This document shows, one piece after another, positions 26,801 through 40,357 of a stretch of DNA of 64,000 bases. Position numbers and translations under genes: made by a program. The notes below the pieces were generated by a model that did no database searches, had not been told where the DNA came from, and saw only the letters and a list, made by a program, of their open reading frames with translations. Numbering within the stretch: the stretch's first letter is position 1; the number at the start of each line of letters is the position of its first letter. This DNA comes from Gordius sp. MW1 (Eukaryota; Nematomorpha; Gordioida; Gordea; Gordiidae). The DNA is taken from NCBI GenBank assembly GCA_964036665.1, contig OZ038529.1:15446060-15510059 (forward strand), given 5' to 3'.

Positions 26801-27964
26801 TGATCGCATAGAGCCATTTTCAAAAAGTAAGCATCACGTTGCGATACAACAAACTAATCGCAACAATAAAACGTTTTCTTTTGTCAAAATGATAGTTCTC
26901 GCAGCTTAAAACCTCTTTTCGGAAGTCAATCGAGGATAATATGATTCTCAAATTGGCTTACTTTTATATTTTTTCATGCTCTTTCACATACAATCGAAAA
27001 AAAAAATATTTTTACCTCAAATTCACATATTTTTTTTTGAACCGTATTCATCCGATGAATGTTGTCGTTTTCAGACGTGGTTTCGATGATAAAAAGTAAA
27101 AATTTATCAGAATCAGAAAACTATTACTTTAAAATCATGATCGCATAGTGCATTTTTGAAAAATTGCATCACGTTGCGATACAACAAACTAATCGCAACA
27201 ATAAAACGTTTTCTTTTGTCAAAATGATAGTTCTCGCAGCTTAAAACCTCTTTTCGGAAGTCAATCGAGGATAATAGGATTCTCAAATTGGCTTACTTTT
27301 ATATGTTTTTTCATGCTGTTTCACATAGAATCGAAAAAAATAAATATTTTTACCTCAAAATTTTTCACATATTTTTCTTTCAACCTTATGCATCCGATGA
27401 AAGTTGTCGTTTTCAGACGTGGTTTCGATGATAAAAAGTAAAAATTTATCAGAATCAGAAAACTATTACTTTGAAATCATGATCGCATAGTGCATTTTTG
27501 AAAAATTAAGCACTCACGTAGCGATACAACACTAATCGCAACAATAAAACGTTGTATTTTGTCAAAATGATAGTTCTCGCAGCTTAAAACCTCTTTTCGG
27601 AAGTCAATCGAGGATAATAGGATTCTCAAATTGGCTTACTTTTATATATTTTTTCATGCTCTTTCACATAGAATCGAAAAAAATAAATATTTTTACCTCA
27701 AAATTTTTCACATATTTTTCTTTGAACCGTATTCATCCGATGAAAGTTGTCGTTTTCAGACGTGGTTTCGATGATAAAAAGTAAAAATTTATCAGAATCT
27801 GAAAACTATTACTTTGAAATCATGATCGCATAGAGCATTTTTGAAAAATTGCATCACGTTGCGATACAACAAACTAATCGCAACAATAAAACGTTTTCTT
27901 TTGTCAAAATGATAGTTCTCGCAGCTTAAAACCTCTTTTCGGAAGTCAATCGAGGATAATATGA
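20841..27964 (+). repeat. Heterogeneous middle zone of the array
   Basis: About 21 monomers with more small indels and rarer variants than elsewhere: a 3 bp loss giving cgttttttgtc near 23434, a damaged inverted repeat (gataacaaattattcgc) near 23746, cggaccg followed by ataatgaaag near 23605 and 23946, a lost dinucleotide in ttatcagactg near 24012, and shortened A/T tracts near 26968-27025. A two-monomer tandem duplication (offset 689 bp) occupies about 21611-22299 and 22300-22980, marked by aaattatctt near 21793 and 22482. The first copies of the subtypes amplified further right appear here (24806 and 25497). No gene is present. Confidence 0.85.
23900..25945 (+). repeat. Six-monomer block repeated at 30061-32104 (offset about 6160 bp)
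   Basis: The blocks share cggaccg with ataatgaaag, ggtatctttg, ttatcagactg, cagtcgtgg (24322 and 30483), caaaattatag, the atgaatag subtype (24806 and 30967), aaaatgttag with cttattttcgg (25167 and 31328) and the cgcacagc subtype (25497 and 31656). The left block lies outside the 12.4 kb macro-unit, and so looks like the seed from which parts of the units grew. Similarity ends at 25945, where ttttttatg faces ttttcatg. Confidence 0.8.
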
Positions 27965-28675
27965 TTCTCAAATTGGCTTACTTTTATATTTTTTCATGCT
28001 CTTTCACATACAATCGAAAAAAAAAATATTTTTACCTCAAAATTTTTCACATATTTTTCTTTCAACCGTATGCATCCGATGAAAGTTGTCGTTTTCAGAC
28101 GTGGTTTCGATGATAAAAAGTAAAAATTTATCAGAATCAGAAAACTATTACTATGAAATCATGATCGCATAGTGCATTTTTGAAAAATTAAGCACTCACG
28201 TTGCGATACAACAAACTAATCGCAAAAATAAAACGTTGTCTTTTGTCAAAATGATAGTTCTCGCAGCTTAAAACCTCTTTTCGGAAGTCAATCGAGAATA
28301 ATAGGATTCTCAAATTGGCTTAATATATTTTTTCATGCTCTTTCACACAAAATCGAAAAAAATAAATATTTTTACCTCAAAATTTTTCACATATTTTTCT
28401 TCGGACCGTATTCATATAATGAAAGTTGTCGTTTTCAGACGTGGTATCTTTGATCCCAAGTAATAATTTATCAGACTGAAAACTATTACTTTGAAATCAT
28501 GATCGCATAATGCATTTTTGAAAAATTAAGCACTCACGTTGCGATACAACAAACTAATCGCAACAATAAAACGTTGTCTTTTGTCAAAATGATAGTTCTC
28601 GCAGCTTAAAACCTCTTTTCGGAAGTCAATCGAGGATAATAGGATTCTCAAATTGGCTTACTTTTATATATTTTT
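27045..28675 (+). repeat. Block repeated at 29091-30380 (offset 2046, then 1704 bp)
   Basis: Markers gatgaatgttg (27054 and 29100), tttgaaaaattgcatcacg (about 27160 and 29205), caaccttatg (27381 and 29427) and gtattttgtc pair at an offset of 2046 bp. After one monomer is lost in the right copy, ctatgaaatc (28151 and 29855) and cggaccg (28402 and 30106) pair at 1704 bp. The difference of 342 bp is one monomer. Confidence 0.75.
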
Positions 28676-31600
28676 TCATGCTGTTTCACATAGAATCGAA
28701 AAAAATAAATATTTTTACCTCAAAATTTTTCACATATTTTTCTTTCAACCGTATGCATCCGATGAAAGTTGTCGTTTTCAGACGTGGTTTCTATGACCCA
28801 AGTAAAAATTTATCAGAATCAGAAAACTATTACTTTGAAATCATGATCGCATATAGCCATTTTCAAAAATTAAGCATCACGTTGCGATACAACAAACTAA
28901 TCGCAACAATAAAACGTTGTCTTTTGTCAAAATGATAGTTCTCGCAGCTTAAAACCTCTTTTCGGAAGTCAATCGAGGATAATAGGATTCTCAAATTGGC
29001 TTACTTTTATATATTTTTTCATGCTGTTTTACATAGAATCGAAAAAAATAAATATTTTTACCTCAAATTCACATATTTTTCTTTGAACCGTATTCATCCG
29101 ATGAATGTTGTCGTTTTCAGACGTGGTTTCGATGATAAAAAGTAAAAATTTATCAGAATCAGAAAACTATTACTTTAAAATCATGATCGCATAGTGCATT
29201 TTTGAAAAATTGCATCACGTTGCGATACAACAAACTAATCGCAACAATAAAACGTTTTCTTTTGTCAAAATGATAGTTCTCGCAGCTTAAAACCTCTTTT
29301 CGGAAGTCAATCGAGGATAATAGGATTCTCAAATTGGCTTACTTTTATATGTTTTTTCATGCTGTTTCACATAGAATCGAAAAAAATAAATATTTTTACC
29401 TCAAAATTTTTCACATATTTTTCTTTCAACCTTATGCATCCGATGAAAGTTGTCGTTTTCAGACGTGGTTTCGATGATAAAAAGTAAAAATTTATCAGAA
29501 TCAGAAAACTATTACTTTGAAATCATGATCGCATAGTGCATTTTTGAAAAATTAAGCACTCATGCGATACAACACTAATCGCAACAATAAAACGTTGTAT
29601 TTTGTCAAAATGATAGTTCTCGCAGCTTAAAACCTCTTTTCGGAAGTCAATCGAGGATAATAGGATTCTCAAATGGGCTTACTTTTATATATTTTTTCAT
29701 GCTCTTTCACATAGAATCGAAAAAAATAAATATTTTTACCTCAAAATTTTTCACATATTTTTCTTTGAACCGTATTCATCCGATGAAAGTTGTCGTTTTC
29801 AGACGTGGTTTCGATGATAAAAAGTAAAAATTTATCAGAATCAGAAAACTATTACTATGAAATCATGATCGCATAGTGCATTTTTGAAAAATTAAGCACT
29901 CACGTTGCGATACAACAAACTAATCGCAAAAATAAAACGTTGTCTTTTGTCAAAATGATAGTTCTCGTAGCTTAAAACCTCTTTTCGGAAGTCAATCGAG
30001 GATAATAGGATTCTCAAATTGGCTTAATATATTTTTTCATGCTCTTTCACACAAAATCGAAAAAAATAAATATTTTTACCTCAAAATTTTTCACATATTT
30101 TTCTTCGGACCGTATTCATATAATGAAAGTTGTCGTTTTCAGACGTGGTATCTTTGATCCCAAGTAATAATTTATCAGACTGAAAACTATTACTTTGAAA
30201 TCATGATCGCATAATGCATTTTTGAAAAATTAAGCACTCACGTTGCGATACAACAAACTAATCGCAACAATAAAACGTTGTCTTTTGTCAAAATGATAGT
30301 TCTCGCAGCTTAAAACCTCTTTTCGGAAGTCAATCGAGGATAATAGGATTCTCAAATTGGCTTACTTTTATATATTTTTTTATGCTGTTTCACATAGAAT
30401 CGAAAAAAATAAATATTTTTACCTCAAAATTTTTCACATATTTTTCTTTGAACCGTATTCATCCGATGAAAGTTGTCGTTTTCAGTCGTGGTTTCGATGA
30501 TAAAAAGTAAAAATTTATAAGAATCAGAAAACTATTACTTTGAAATCATGATCGCATAGAGCCATTTTCAAAAATTAAGCATCACTTTGCGATACAACAA
30601 ACTAATCGCAACAATAAAACGTTTTCTTTTGTCAAAATTATAGTTCTCGCAGCTTAAAACCTCTTTTCGGAAGTCAATCGAGGATTATAGGATTCTCAAA
30701 TTGGCTTACTTTTATATATTTTTTCATGCTCTTTCACATAGAATCGAAAAAAATAAATATTTTTACCTCAAAATTTTTCACATATTTTTCTTTGAACCGT
30801 ATTCATCCGATGAAAGTTGTCGTTTTCAGACGTGGTTTCTATGATCCCAAGTAAAAATTTATCAGAATCTGAAAACTATTACTTTGAAATCATAATCGCA
30901 TAGAGCAGTTTTCAAAAATTCAGCACTCACGTTGCGATACAACAAACTAATCGCAACAATAAAACGTTGTCTTTTGTCAAAATGAATAGTTCTGGCAGCT
31001 TAAAACCTCTTTTCGGAAGTAAATCGAGGATAATAGGATTCTCAAATTGGCTTACTTTTATATATTTTTTCATGCTCTTTCACATACAATCGAAAAAAAT
31101 ACATATTTTTACCTCAAAATTTTTCACATATTTTTCTTTGAACCGTATTCATCCGATGAAAGTTGTCGTTTTCAGACGTGGTTTCTATGATTCCAAGTAA
31201 AAATTTATCAGAATCTGAAAACTATTACTTTGAAATCATGATCGCATAGTGCATTTTTGAAAAATTAAGCACTCACGTTGCGATACAACAAACTAATCGC
31301 AACAATAAAACGTTGTCTTTTGTCAAAATGTTAGTTCTCGCAGCTTAAAACTTATTTTCGGATAGCAATCGAGGATAATAGGATTCTCAAATTGGCTTAC
31401 TTTTATATATTTTTTTATGCTCTTTCACATAGAATCGAAAAAAATAAACATTTTTACCTCAAAATTTTTCACATATTTTTCTTTCAACCGTATGCATCCG
31501 ATGAAAGTTGTCGTTTTCAGACGTGGTTTCTATGATCCAGTAAAAATTTATCAGAATCAGAAAACTATTGCTTTGAAATGATGATCGCATAGTGCATTTT

Positions 31601-34600
31601 TGAAAAATTAAGCACTCACGTTGCGATACAACAAACTAATCGCAACAATAAAACGTTGTCTTTTGTCAAAATGATAGTTCTCGCACAGCTTAAAACCTCT
31701 TTTCGGAAGTCAATCGAGGATAATAGGATTCTCAAATTGGCTTACTTTTATATATTTTTTTATGCTCTTTCACATAGAATCGAAAAAAATAAATATTTTT
31801 ACCTCAAAATTTTTCACATATTTTTCTTTGAACCGTATTCATCCGATGAAAGTTGTCGTTTTCAGACGTGGTTTCTATGATCCCAAGTAAAAATTTATCA
31901 GAATCTGAAAACTATTACTTTGAAATCATGATCGCATAGAGCCATTTTCAAAATTAAGCATCACGTTGCGATACAACGAACTAATCGCAACAATAAAACG
32001 TTTTCTTTTGTCAAAATGATAGTTCTCGCAGCTTAAAACCTCTTTTCGGAAGTCAATCGAGGATAATAGGATTCTCAAATTGGCTTACTTTTATATATTT
32101 TTTCATGCTCTTTCACATAGAATCGAAAAAAATAAATATTTTTACCTCAAAATTTTTCACATATTTTTCTTTGAACCGTATTCATCCGATGAAAGTTGTC
32201 GTTTTCAGACGTGGTTTCTATGATCCCAAGTAAAAATTTATCAGAATCTGAAAACTATTACTTTGAAATCATAATCGCATAGAGCAGTTTTCAAAAATTC
32301 AGCACTCACGTTGCGATACAACAAACTAATCGCAACAATAAAACGTTGTCTTTTGTCAAAATGAATAATTCTGGCAGCTTAAAACCTCTTTTCGGAAGTA
32401 AATCGAGGATAATAGGATTCTCAAATTGGCTTACTTTTATATATTTTTTCATGCTCTTTCACATACAATCGAAAAAAATAAATATTTTTACCTCAAAATT
32501 TTCACATATTTTTCTTTGAACCGTATTCATCCGATGAAAGTTGTCGTTTTCAGACGTGGTTTCTATGATCCCAAGTAAAAATTTATCAGAATCTGAAAAC
32601 TATTACTTTGAAATCATAATCGCATAGAGCAGTTTCCAAAAATTCAGCACTCACGTTGCGATACAACAAACTAATCGCAACAATAAAACGTTGTCTTTTG
32701 TCAAAATGAATAATTCTGGCAGCTTAAAACCTCTTTTCGGAAGTAAATCGAGGATAAGAGGATTCTCAAATTGGCTTATTTTTATATATTTTTTCATGCT
32801 CTTTTACATACAATCGAAAAAAATAAATATTTTTACCTCAAAATTTTTCACATATTTTTCTTTGAACCGTATTCATCCGATGAAAGTTGTCGTTTTCAGA
32901 CGTGGTTTCTATGATCCCAAGTAAAAATTTATCAGAATCTGAAAACTATTACTTTGAAATCATGATCGCATAGAGCCATTTTCAAAAATTAAGCATCACG
33001 TTGCGATACAACAAACTAATCGCAACAATAAAATGTTTTCTTTTGTCAAAATGATAGTTCTCGCAGCTTAAAACCTCTTTTCGGAAGTCAATCGAGGATA
33101 ATAGGATTCTCAAATTGGCTTACTTTTATATATTTTTTCATGCTCTTTCACATAGAATCGAAAAAAATAAATATTTTTACCTCAAAATTTTTCACATATT
33201 TTTCTTTGAACCGTATTCATCCGATGAAAGTTGTCGTTTTCAGACGTGGTTTCTATGATCCCAAGTAAAAATTTATCAGAATCTGAAAACTATTACTTTG
33301 AAATCATAATCGCATAGAGCAGTTTTCAAAAATTCAGCACTCACGTTGCGATACAACAAACTAATCGCAACAATAAAACGTTGTCTTTTGTCAAAATGAA
33401 TAGTTCTGGCAGCTTAAAACCTCTTTTCGGAAGTAAATCGAGGATAATAGGATTCTCAAATTGGCTTACTTTTATATATTTTTTCATGCTCTTTCACATA
33501 CAATCGAAAAAAATAAATATTTTTACCTCAAAATTTTTCACATATTTTTCTTTGAACCGTATTCATCCGATGAAAGTTGTCGTTTTCAGACGTGGTTTCT
33601 ATGATCCCAAGTAAAAATTTATCAGAATCTGAAAACTATTACTTTGAAATCATAATCGCATAGAGCAGTTTTAAAAAATTCAGCACTCACGTTGCGATAC
33701 AACAAACTAATCGCAACAATAAAACGTTGTCTTTTGTCAAAATGAATAGTTCTGGCAGCTTAAAACCTCTTTTCGGGAGTAAATCGAGGATAATAGGATT
33801 CTCAAATTGGCTTACTTTTATATATTTTTTCATGCTCTTTCACATACAATCGAAAAAAATAAATATTTTTACCTCAAAATTTTTCACATATTTTTCTTTG
33901 AACCGTATTCATCCGATGAAAGTTGTCGTTTTCAGACGTGGTTTCTATGATCCCAAGTAAAAATTTATCAGAATCTGAAAACTATTACTTTGAAATCATG
34001 ATCGCATAGTGCATTTTTGAAAAATTAAGCACTCACGTTGCGATACAACAAACTAATCGCAACAATAAAACGTTGTCTTTTGTCAAAATGTTAGTTCTCG
34101 CAGCTTAAAACTTATTTTCGGAAGTCAATCGAGAATAATAGGATTCTCAAATTGTCTTACTTTTATATATTTTTTTATGCTCTTTCACATAGAATCGAAA
34201 AAAATAAATATTTTTACCTCAAAATTTTTCACATATTTTTCTTTCAACCGTATGCATCCGATGAAAGTTGTCGTTTTCAGACGTGGTTTCTATGATCCCA
34301 AGTAAAAATTTATCAGAATCAGAAAACTATTGCTTTGAAATCATGATCGCATAGTGCATTTTTGAAAAATTAAGCACTCACGTTGCGATACAACAAACTA
34401 ATCGCAACAATAAAACGTTGTCTTTTGTCAAAATGATAGTTCTCGCACAGCTTAAAACCTCTTTTCGGAAGTCAATCGAGGATAATAGGATTCTCAAATT
34501 GGCTTACTTTTATATATTTTTTTATGCTCTTTCACATAGAATCGAAAAAAATAAATATTTTTACCTCAAAATTTTTCACATATTTTTCTTTGAACCGTAT

Positions 34601-37600
34601 TCATCCGATGAAAGTTGTCGTTTTCAGACGTGGTTTCTATGATCCCAAGTAAAAATTTATCAGAATCTGAAAACTATTACTTTGAAATCATGATCGCATA
34701 GAGCCATTTTCAAAAATTAAGCATCACGTTGCGATACAACAAACTAATCGCAACAATAAAACGTTTTCTTTTGTCAAAATGATAGTTCTCGCAGCTTAAA
34801 ACCTCTTTTCGGAAGTCAATCGAGGATAATAGGATTCTCAAATTGGCTTACTTTTATATATTTTTTCATGCTCTTTCACATAGAATCGAAAAAAATAAAT
34901 ATTTTTACCTCAAAATTTTTCACATATTTTTCTTTGAACCGTATTCATCCGATGAAATTTGTCGTTTTCAGACGTGGTTTCTATGATCCCAAGTAAAAAT
35001 TTATCAGAATCTGAAAACTATTACTTTGAAATCATAATCGCATAGAGCAGTTTTCAAAAATTCAGCACTCACGTTGCGATACAACAAACTAATCGCAACA
35101 ATAAAACGTTGTCTTTTGTCAAAATGAATAATTCTGGCAGCTTAAAACCTCTTTTCGGAAGTAAATCGAGGATAATAGGATTCTCAAATTGGCTTACTTT
35201 TATATATTTTTTTATGCTCTTTCACATACAATCGAAAAAAATAAATATTTTTACCTCAAAATTTTTCAATTTTTCTTTGAACCGTATTCATCCGATGAAA
35301 GTTGTCGTTTTCAGACGTGGTTTCTATGATCCCAAGTAAAAATTTATCAGAATCTGAAAACTATTACTTTGAAATCATAATCGCATAGAGCAGTTTTCAA
35401 AAATTCAGCACTCACGTTGCGATACAACAAACTAATCGCAACAATAAAACGTTGTCTTTTGTCAAAATGAATAATTCTGGCAGCTTAAAACCTCTTTTCG
35501 GAAGTAAATCGAGGATAATAGGATTCTCAAATTGGCTTACTTTTATATATTTTTTCATGCTCTTTCACATACAATCGAAAAAAATAAATATTTTTACCTC
35601 AAAATTTTTCACATATTTTTCTTTGAACCGTATTCATCCGATGAAAGTTGTCGTTTTCAGACGTGGTTTCTATGATCCCAAGTAAAAATTTATCAGAATC
35701 TGAAAACTATTACTTTGAAATCATAATCGCATAGAGCAGTTTTCAAAAATTCAGCACTCACGTTGCGATACAACAAACTAATCGCAACAATAAAACGTTG
35801 TCTTTTGTCAAAATGAATAATTCTGGCAGCTTAAAACCTCTTTTCGGAAGTAAATCGAGGATAAGAGGATTCTCAAATTGGCTTACTTTTATATATTTTT
35901 TCATGCTCTTTTACATACAATCGAAAAAAATAAATATTTTTACCTCAAAATTTTTCACATATTTTTCTTTGAACCGTATTCATCCGATGAAAGTTGTCGT
36001 TTTCAGACGTGGTTTCTATGATCCCAAGTAAAAATTTATCAAAATCTGAAAACTATTACTTTGAAATCATGATCGCATAGAGCCATTTTCAAAAATTAAG
36101 CATCACGTTGCGATACAACAAACTAATCGCAACAATAAAACGTTTTCTTTTGTCAAAATGATAGTTCTCGCAGCTTAAAACCTCTTTTCGGAAGTCAATC
36201 GAGGATAATAGGATTCTCAAATTGGCTTACTTTTATATATTTTTTCATGCTCTTTCACATACAATCGAAAAAAATAAATATTTTTACCTCAAAATTTTTC
36301 ACATATTTTTCTTTGAACCGTATTCATCCGATGAAAGTTGTCGTTTTCAGACGTGGTTTCTATGATCCCAAGTAAAAATTTATCAGAATCTGAAAACTAT
36401 TACTTTGAAATCATAATCGCATAGAGCAGTTTTCAAAAATTCAGCACTCACGTTGCGATACAACAAACTAATCGCAACAATAAAACGTTGTCTTTTGTCA
36501 AAATGAATAGTTCTGGCAGCTTAAAACCTCTTTTCGGAAGTAAATCGAGGATAATAGGATTCTCAAATTGGCTTACTTTTATATATTTTTTCATGCTCTG
36601 TCACATACAATCGAAAAAAATAAATATTTTTACCTCAAAATTTTTCACATATTTTTCTTTGAACCGTATTCATCCGATGAAAGTTGTCGTTTTCAGACGT
36701 GGTTTCTATGATCCCAAGTAAAAATTTATCAGAATCTGAAAACTATTACTTTGAAATCATGATCGCATAGTGCATTTTTGAAAAATTAAGCACTCACGTT
36801 GCGATACAACAAACTAATCGCAACAAAAAAACGTTGTCTTTTGTCAAAATGTTAGTTCTCGCAGCTTAAAACTTATTTTCGGAAGTCAATCGAGGATAAT
36901 AGGATTCTCAAATTGGCTTACTTTTATATATTTTTTTATGCTCTTTCACATAGAATCGAAAAAAATAAATATTTTTACCTCAAAATTTTTCACATATTTT
37001 TCTTTCAACCGTATGCATCCGATGAAAGTTGTCGTTTTCAGACGTGGTTTCTATGATCCCAAGTAAAAATTTATCAGAATCAGAAAACTATTACTTTGAA
37101 ATCATGATCGCATAGTGCATTTTTGAAAAATTAAGCACTCACGTTGCGATACAACAAACTAATCGCAACAATAAAACGTTGTCTTTTGTCAAAATGATAG
37201 TTCTCGCACAGCTTAAAACCTCTTTTCGGAAGTCAATCGAGGATAATAGGATTCTCAAATTGGCTTACTTTTATATATTTTTTTATGCTCTTTCACATAG
37301 AATCGAAAAAAATAAATATTTTTACCTCAAAATTTTTCACATATTTTTCTTTGAACCGTATTCATCCGATGAAAGTTGTCGTTTTCAGACGTGGTTTCTA
37401 TGATCCCAAGTAAAAATTTATCAGAATCTGAAAACTATTACTTTGAAATCATGATCGCATAGAGCCATTTTCAAAAATTAAGCATCACGTTGCGATACAA
37501 CAAACTAATCGCAACAATAAAACGTTGTCTTTTGTCAAAATGAATAATTCTGGCAGCTTAAAACCTTTTTTCGGAAGTAAATCGAGGATAATAGGATTCT

Positions 37601-40357
37601 CAAATTGGCTTACTTTTATATATTTTTTTATGCTCTTTCACATACAATCGAAAAAAATAAATATTTTTACCCCAAAATTTTTCAATTTTTCTTTGAACCG
37701 TATTCATCCGATGAAAGTTGTCGTTTTCAGACGTGGTTTCTATGATCCCAAGTAAAAATTTATCAGAATCTGAAAACTATTACTTTGAAATCATAATCGC
37801 ATAGAGCAGTTTTCAAAAATTCAGCACTCACGTTGCGATACAACAAACTAATCGCAACAATAAAACGTTGTCTTTTGTCAAAATGAATAATTCTGGCAGC
37901 TTAAAACCTCTTTTCGGAAGTAAATCGAGGATAATAGGATTCTCAAATTGGCTTACTTTTATATATTTTTTCATGCTCTTTCACATACAATCGAAAAAAA
38001 TAAATATTTTTACCTCAAAATTTTTCACATATTTTTCTTTGAACCGTATTCATCCGATGAAAGTTGTCGTTTTCAGACGTGGTTTCTATGATCCCAAGTA
38101 AAAATTTATCAGAATCTGAAAACTATTACTTTGAAATCATAATCGCATAGAGCAGTTTTCAAAAATTCAGCACTCACGTTGCGATACAACAAACTAATCG
38201 CAACAATAAAACGTTGTCTTTTGTCAAAATGAATAATTCTGGCAGCTTAAAACCTCTTTTCGGAAGTAAATCGAGGATAAGAGGATTCTCAAATTGGCTT
38301 ACTTTTATATATTTTTTCATGCTCTTTTACATACAATCGAAAAAAATAAATATTTTTACCTCAAAATTTTTCACATATTTTTCTTTGAACCGTATTCATC
38401 CGATGAAAGTTGTCGTTTTCAGACGTGGTTTCTATGATCCCAAGTAAAGATTTATCAGAATCTGAAAACTATTACTTTGAAATCATGATCGCATAGAGCC
38501 ATTTTCAAAAATTAAGCATCACGTTGCGATACAACAAACTAATCGCAACAATAAAACGTTTTCTTTTGTCAAAATGATAGTTCTCGCAGCTTAAAACCTC
38601 TTTTCGGAAGTCAATCGAGGATAATAGGATTCTCAAATTGGCTTACTTTTATATATTTTTTCATGCTCTTTCACATAGAATCGAAAAAAATAAATATTTT
38701 TACCTCAAAATTTTTCACATATTTTTCTTTAAACCGTATTCATCCGATGAAAGTTGTCGTTTTCAGACGTGGTTTCTATGATCCCAAGTAAAAATTTATC
38801 AGAATCTGAAAACTATTACTTTGAAATCATAATCGCATAGAGCAGTTTTCAAAAATTCAGCACTCACGTTGCGATACAACAAACTAATCGCAACAATAAA
38901 ACGTTGTCTTTTGTCAAAATGAATAGTTCTGGCAGCTTAAAACCTCTTTTCGGAAGTAAATCGAGGATAATAGGATTCTCAAATTGGCTTACTTTTATAT
39001 ATTTTTTCATGCTCTTTCACATACAATCGAAAAAAATAAATATTTTTACCTCAAAATTTTTCACATATTTTTCTTTGAACCGTATTCATCCGATGAAAGT
39101 TGTCGTTTTCAGACGTGGTTTCTATGATCCCAAGTAAAAATTTATCAGAATCTGAAAACTATTACTTTGAAATCATAATCGCATAGAGCAGTTTTCAAAA
39201 ATTCAGCACTCACGTTGCGATACAACAAACTAATCGCAACAATAAAACGTTGTCTTTTGTCAAAATGAATAGTTCTGGCAGCTTAAAACCTCTTTTCGGA
39301 AGTAAATCGAGGATAATAGGATTCTCAAATTGGCTTACTTTTATATATTTTTTCATGCTCTGTCACATACAATCGAAAAAAATAAATATTTTTACCTCAA
39401 AATTTTTCACATATTTTTCTTTGAACCGTATTCATCCGATGAAAGTTGTCGTTTTCAGACGTGGTTTCTATGATCCCAAGTAAAAATTTATCAGAATCTG
39501 AAAACTATTACTTTGAAATCATGATCGCATAGTGCATTTTTGAAAAATTAAGCACTCACGTTGCGATACAACAAACTAATCGCAACAAAAAAACGTTGTC
39601 TTTTGTCAAAATGTTAGTTCTCGCAGCTTAAAACTTATTTTCGGAAGTCAATCGAGGATAATAGGATTCTCAAATTGGCTTACTTTTATATATTTTTTTA
39701 TGCTCTTTCACATAGAATCGAAAATATTAAATATTTTCACCTCAAAATTTTTCACATATTTTTCTTTCAACCGTATGCATCCGATGAAAGTTGTCGTTTT
39801 CAGACGTGGTTTCTATGATCCCAAGTAAAAATTTATCAGAATCAGAAAACTATTACTTTGAAATCATGATCGCATAGTGCATTTTTGAAAAATTAAGCAC
39901 TCACGTTGCGATACAACAAACTAATCGCAACAATAAAACGTTGTCTTTTGTCAAAATGATAGTTCTCGCACAGCTTAAAACCTCTTTTCGGAAGTCAATC
40001 GAGGATAATAGGATTCTCAAATTGGCTTACTTTTATATATTTTTTTATGCTCTTTCACATAGAATCGAAAAAAATAAATATTTTTACCTCAAAATTTTTC
40101 ACATATTTTTCTTTGAACCGTATTCATCCGATGAAAGTTGTCGTTTTCAGACGTGGTTTCTATGATCCCAAGTAAAAATTTATCAGAATCTGAAAACTAT
40201 TACTTTGAAATCATGATCGCATAGAGCCATTTTCAAAAATTAAGCATCACGTTGCGATACAACAAACTAATCGCAACAATAAAACGTTTTCTTTTGTCAA
40301 AATGATAGTTCTCGCAGCTTAAAACCTCTTTTCGGAAGTCAATCGAGAATAATAGGA
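27965..40357 (+). repeat. Macro-unit 1: 36-monomer higher-order repeat, 12.4 kb
   Basis: The unit recurs immediately downstream (40358 to about 55510) in the same order. The starting offset is 12393 bp, exactly the unit length, which is what a tandem duplication gives. Markers at offset 12393 include atacaatcg with a ten-A run (27991 and 40384), ctatgaaatc (28151 and 40544), tctatgacccaag (about 28791 and 41184), cctcaaattc (29061 and 41454) and actcatgcg (29559 and 41952). Further right the offset is 12046, for example ataca after the A run (31098 and 43146), ggatagcaatcg (31358 and 43404), atgatccagtaa (31530 and 43577), caacgaacta (31975 and 44022) and cgggagtaaatcg (33774 and 45820). The left part is built from the cgatgataaaaag variants and the right part from the nine-position repeat. 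Confidence 0.88.
33381..40357 (+). repeat. Nine-position higher-order repeat (A-I), unit 1 part
   Basis: Monomer types recur in a fixed order. Anchors (the ttg before tcttttgtcaaaatg): E 33381, F 33727, G about 34073, H 34418, I about 34764, A 35109, B 35452, C 35798, D about 36142, F 36488, G about 36833, H 37179, A 37525, B 37868, C 38214, D about 38558, E 38904, F 39250, G about 39595, H 39941, I about 40287. A has a 3 bp loss (ttcaatttttc), C has gataagagg and ttttacatac, F often has ctctgtcac, G has aaaatgttag and cttattttcgg, and H has cgcacagc. One cycle lacks E and I. Letters are mine. Confidence 0.82.

Noticed and set aside
33381..33614. Recurrent open frames of 60-85 codons on both strands (for example 33381-33614 plus, 7151-7333 minus, 56514-56702 plus)
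   Set aside because: They recur at the satellite period and are opened or closed by subfamily indels. Most begin at TTG or GTG rather than ATG, overlap each other on both strands, and show low-complexity Phe/Lys/Ile-rich translations without a recognisable domain. They are shadows of the repeat, so no CDS is called.
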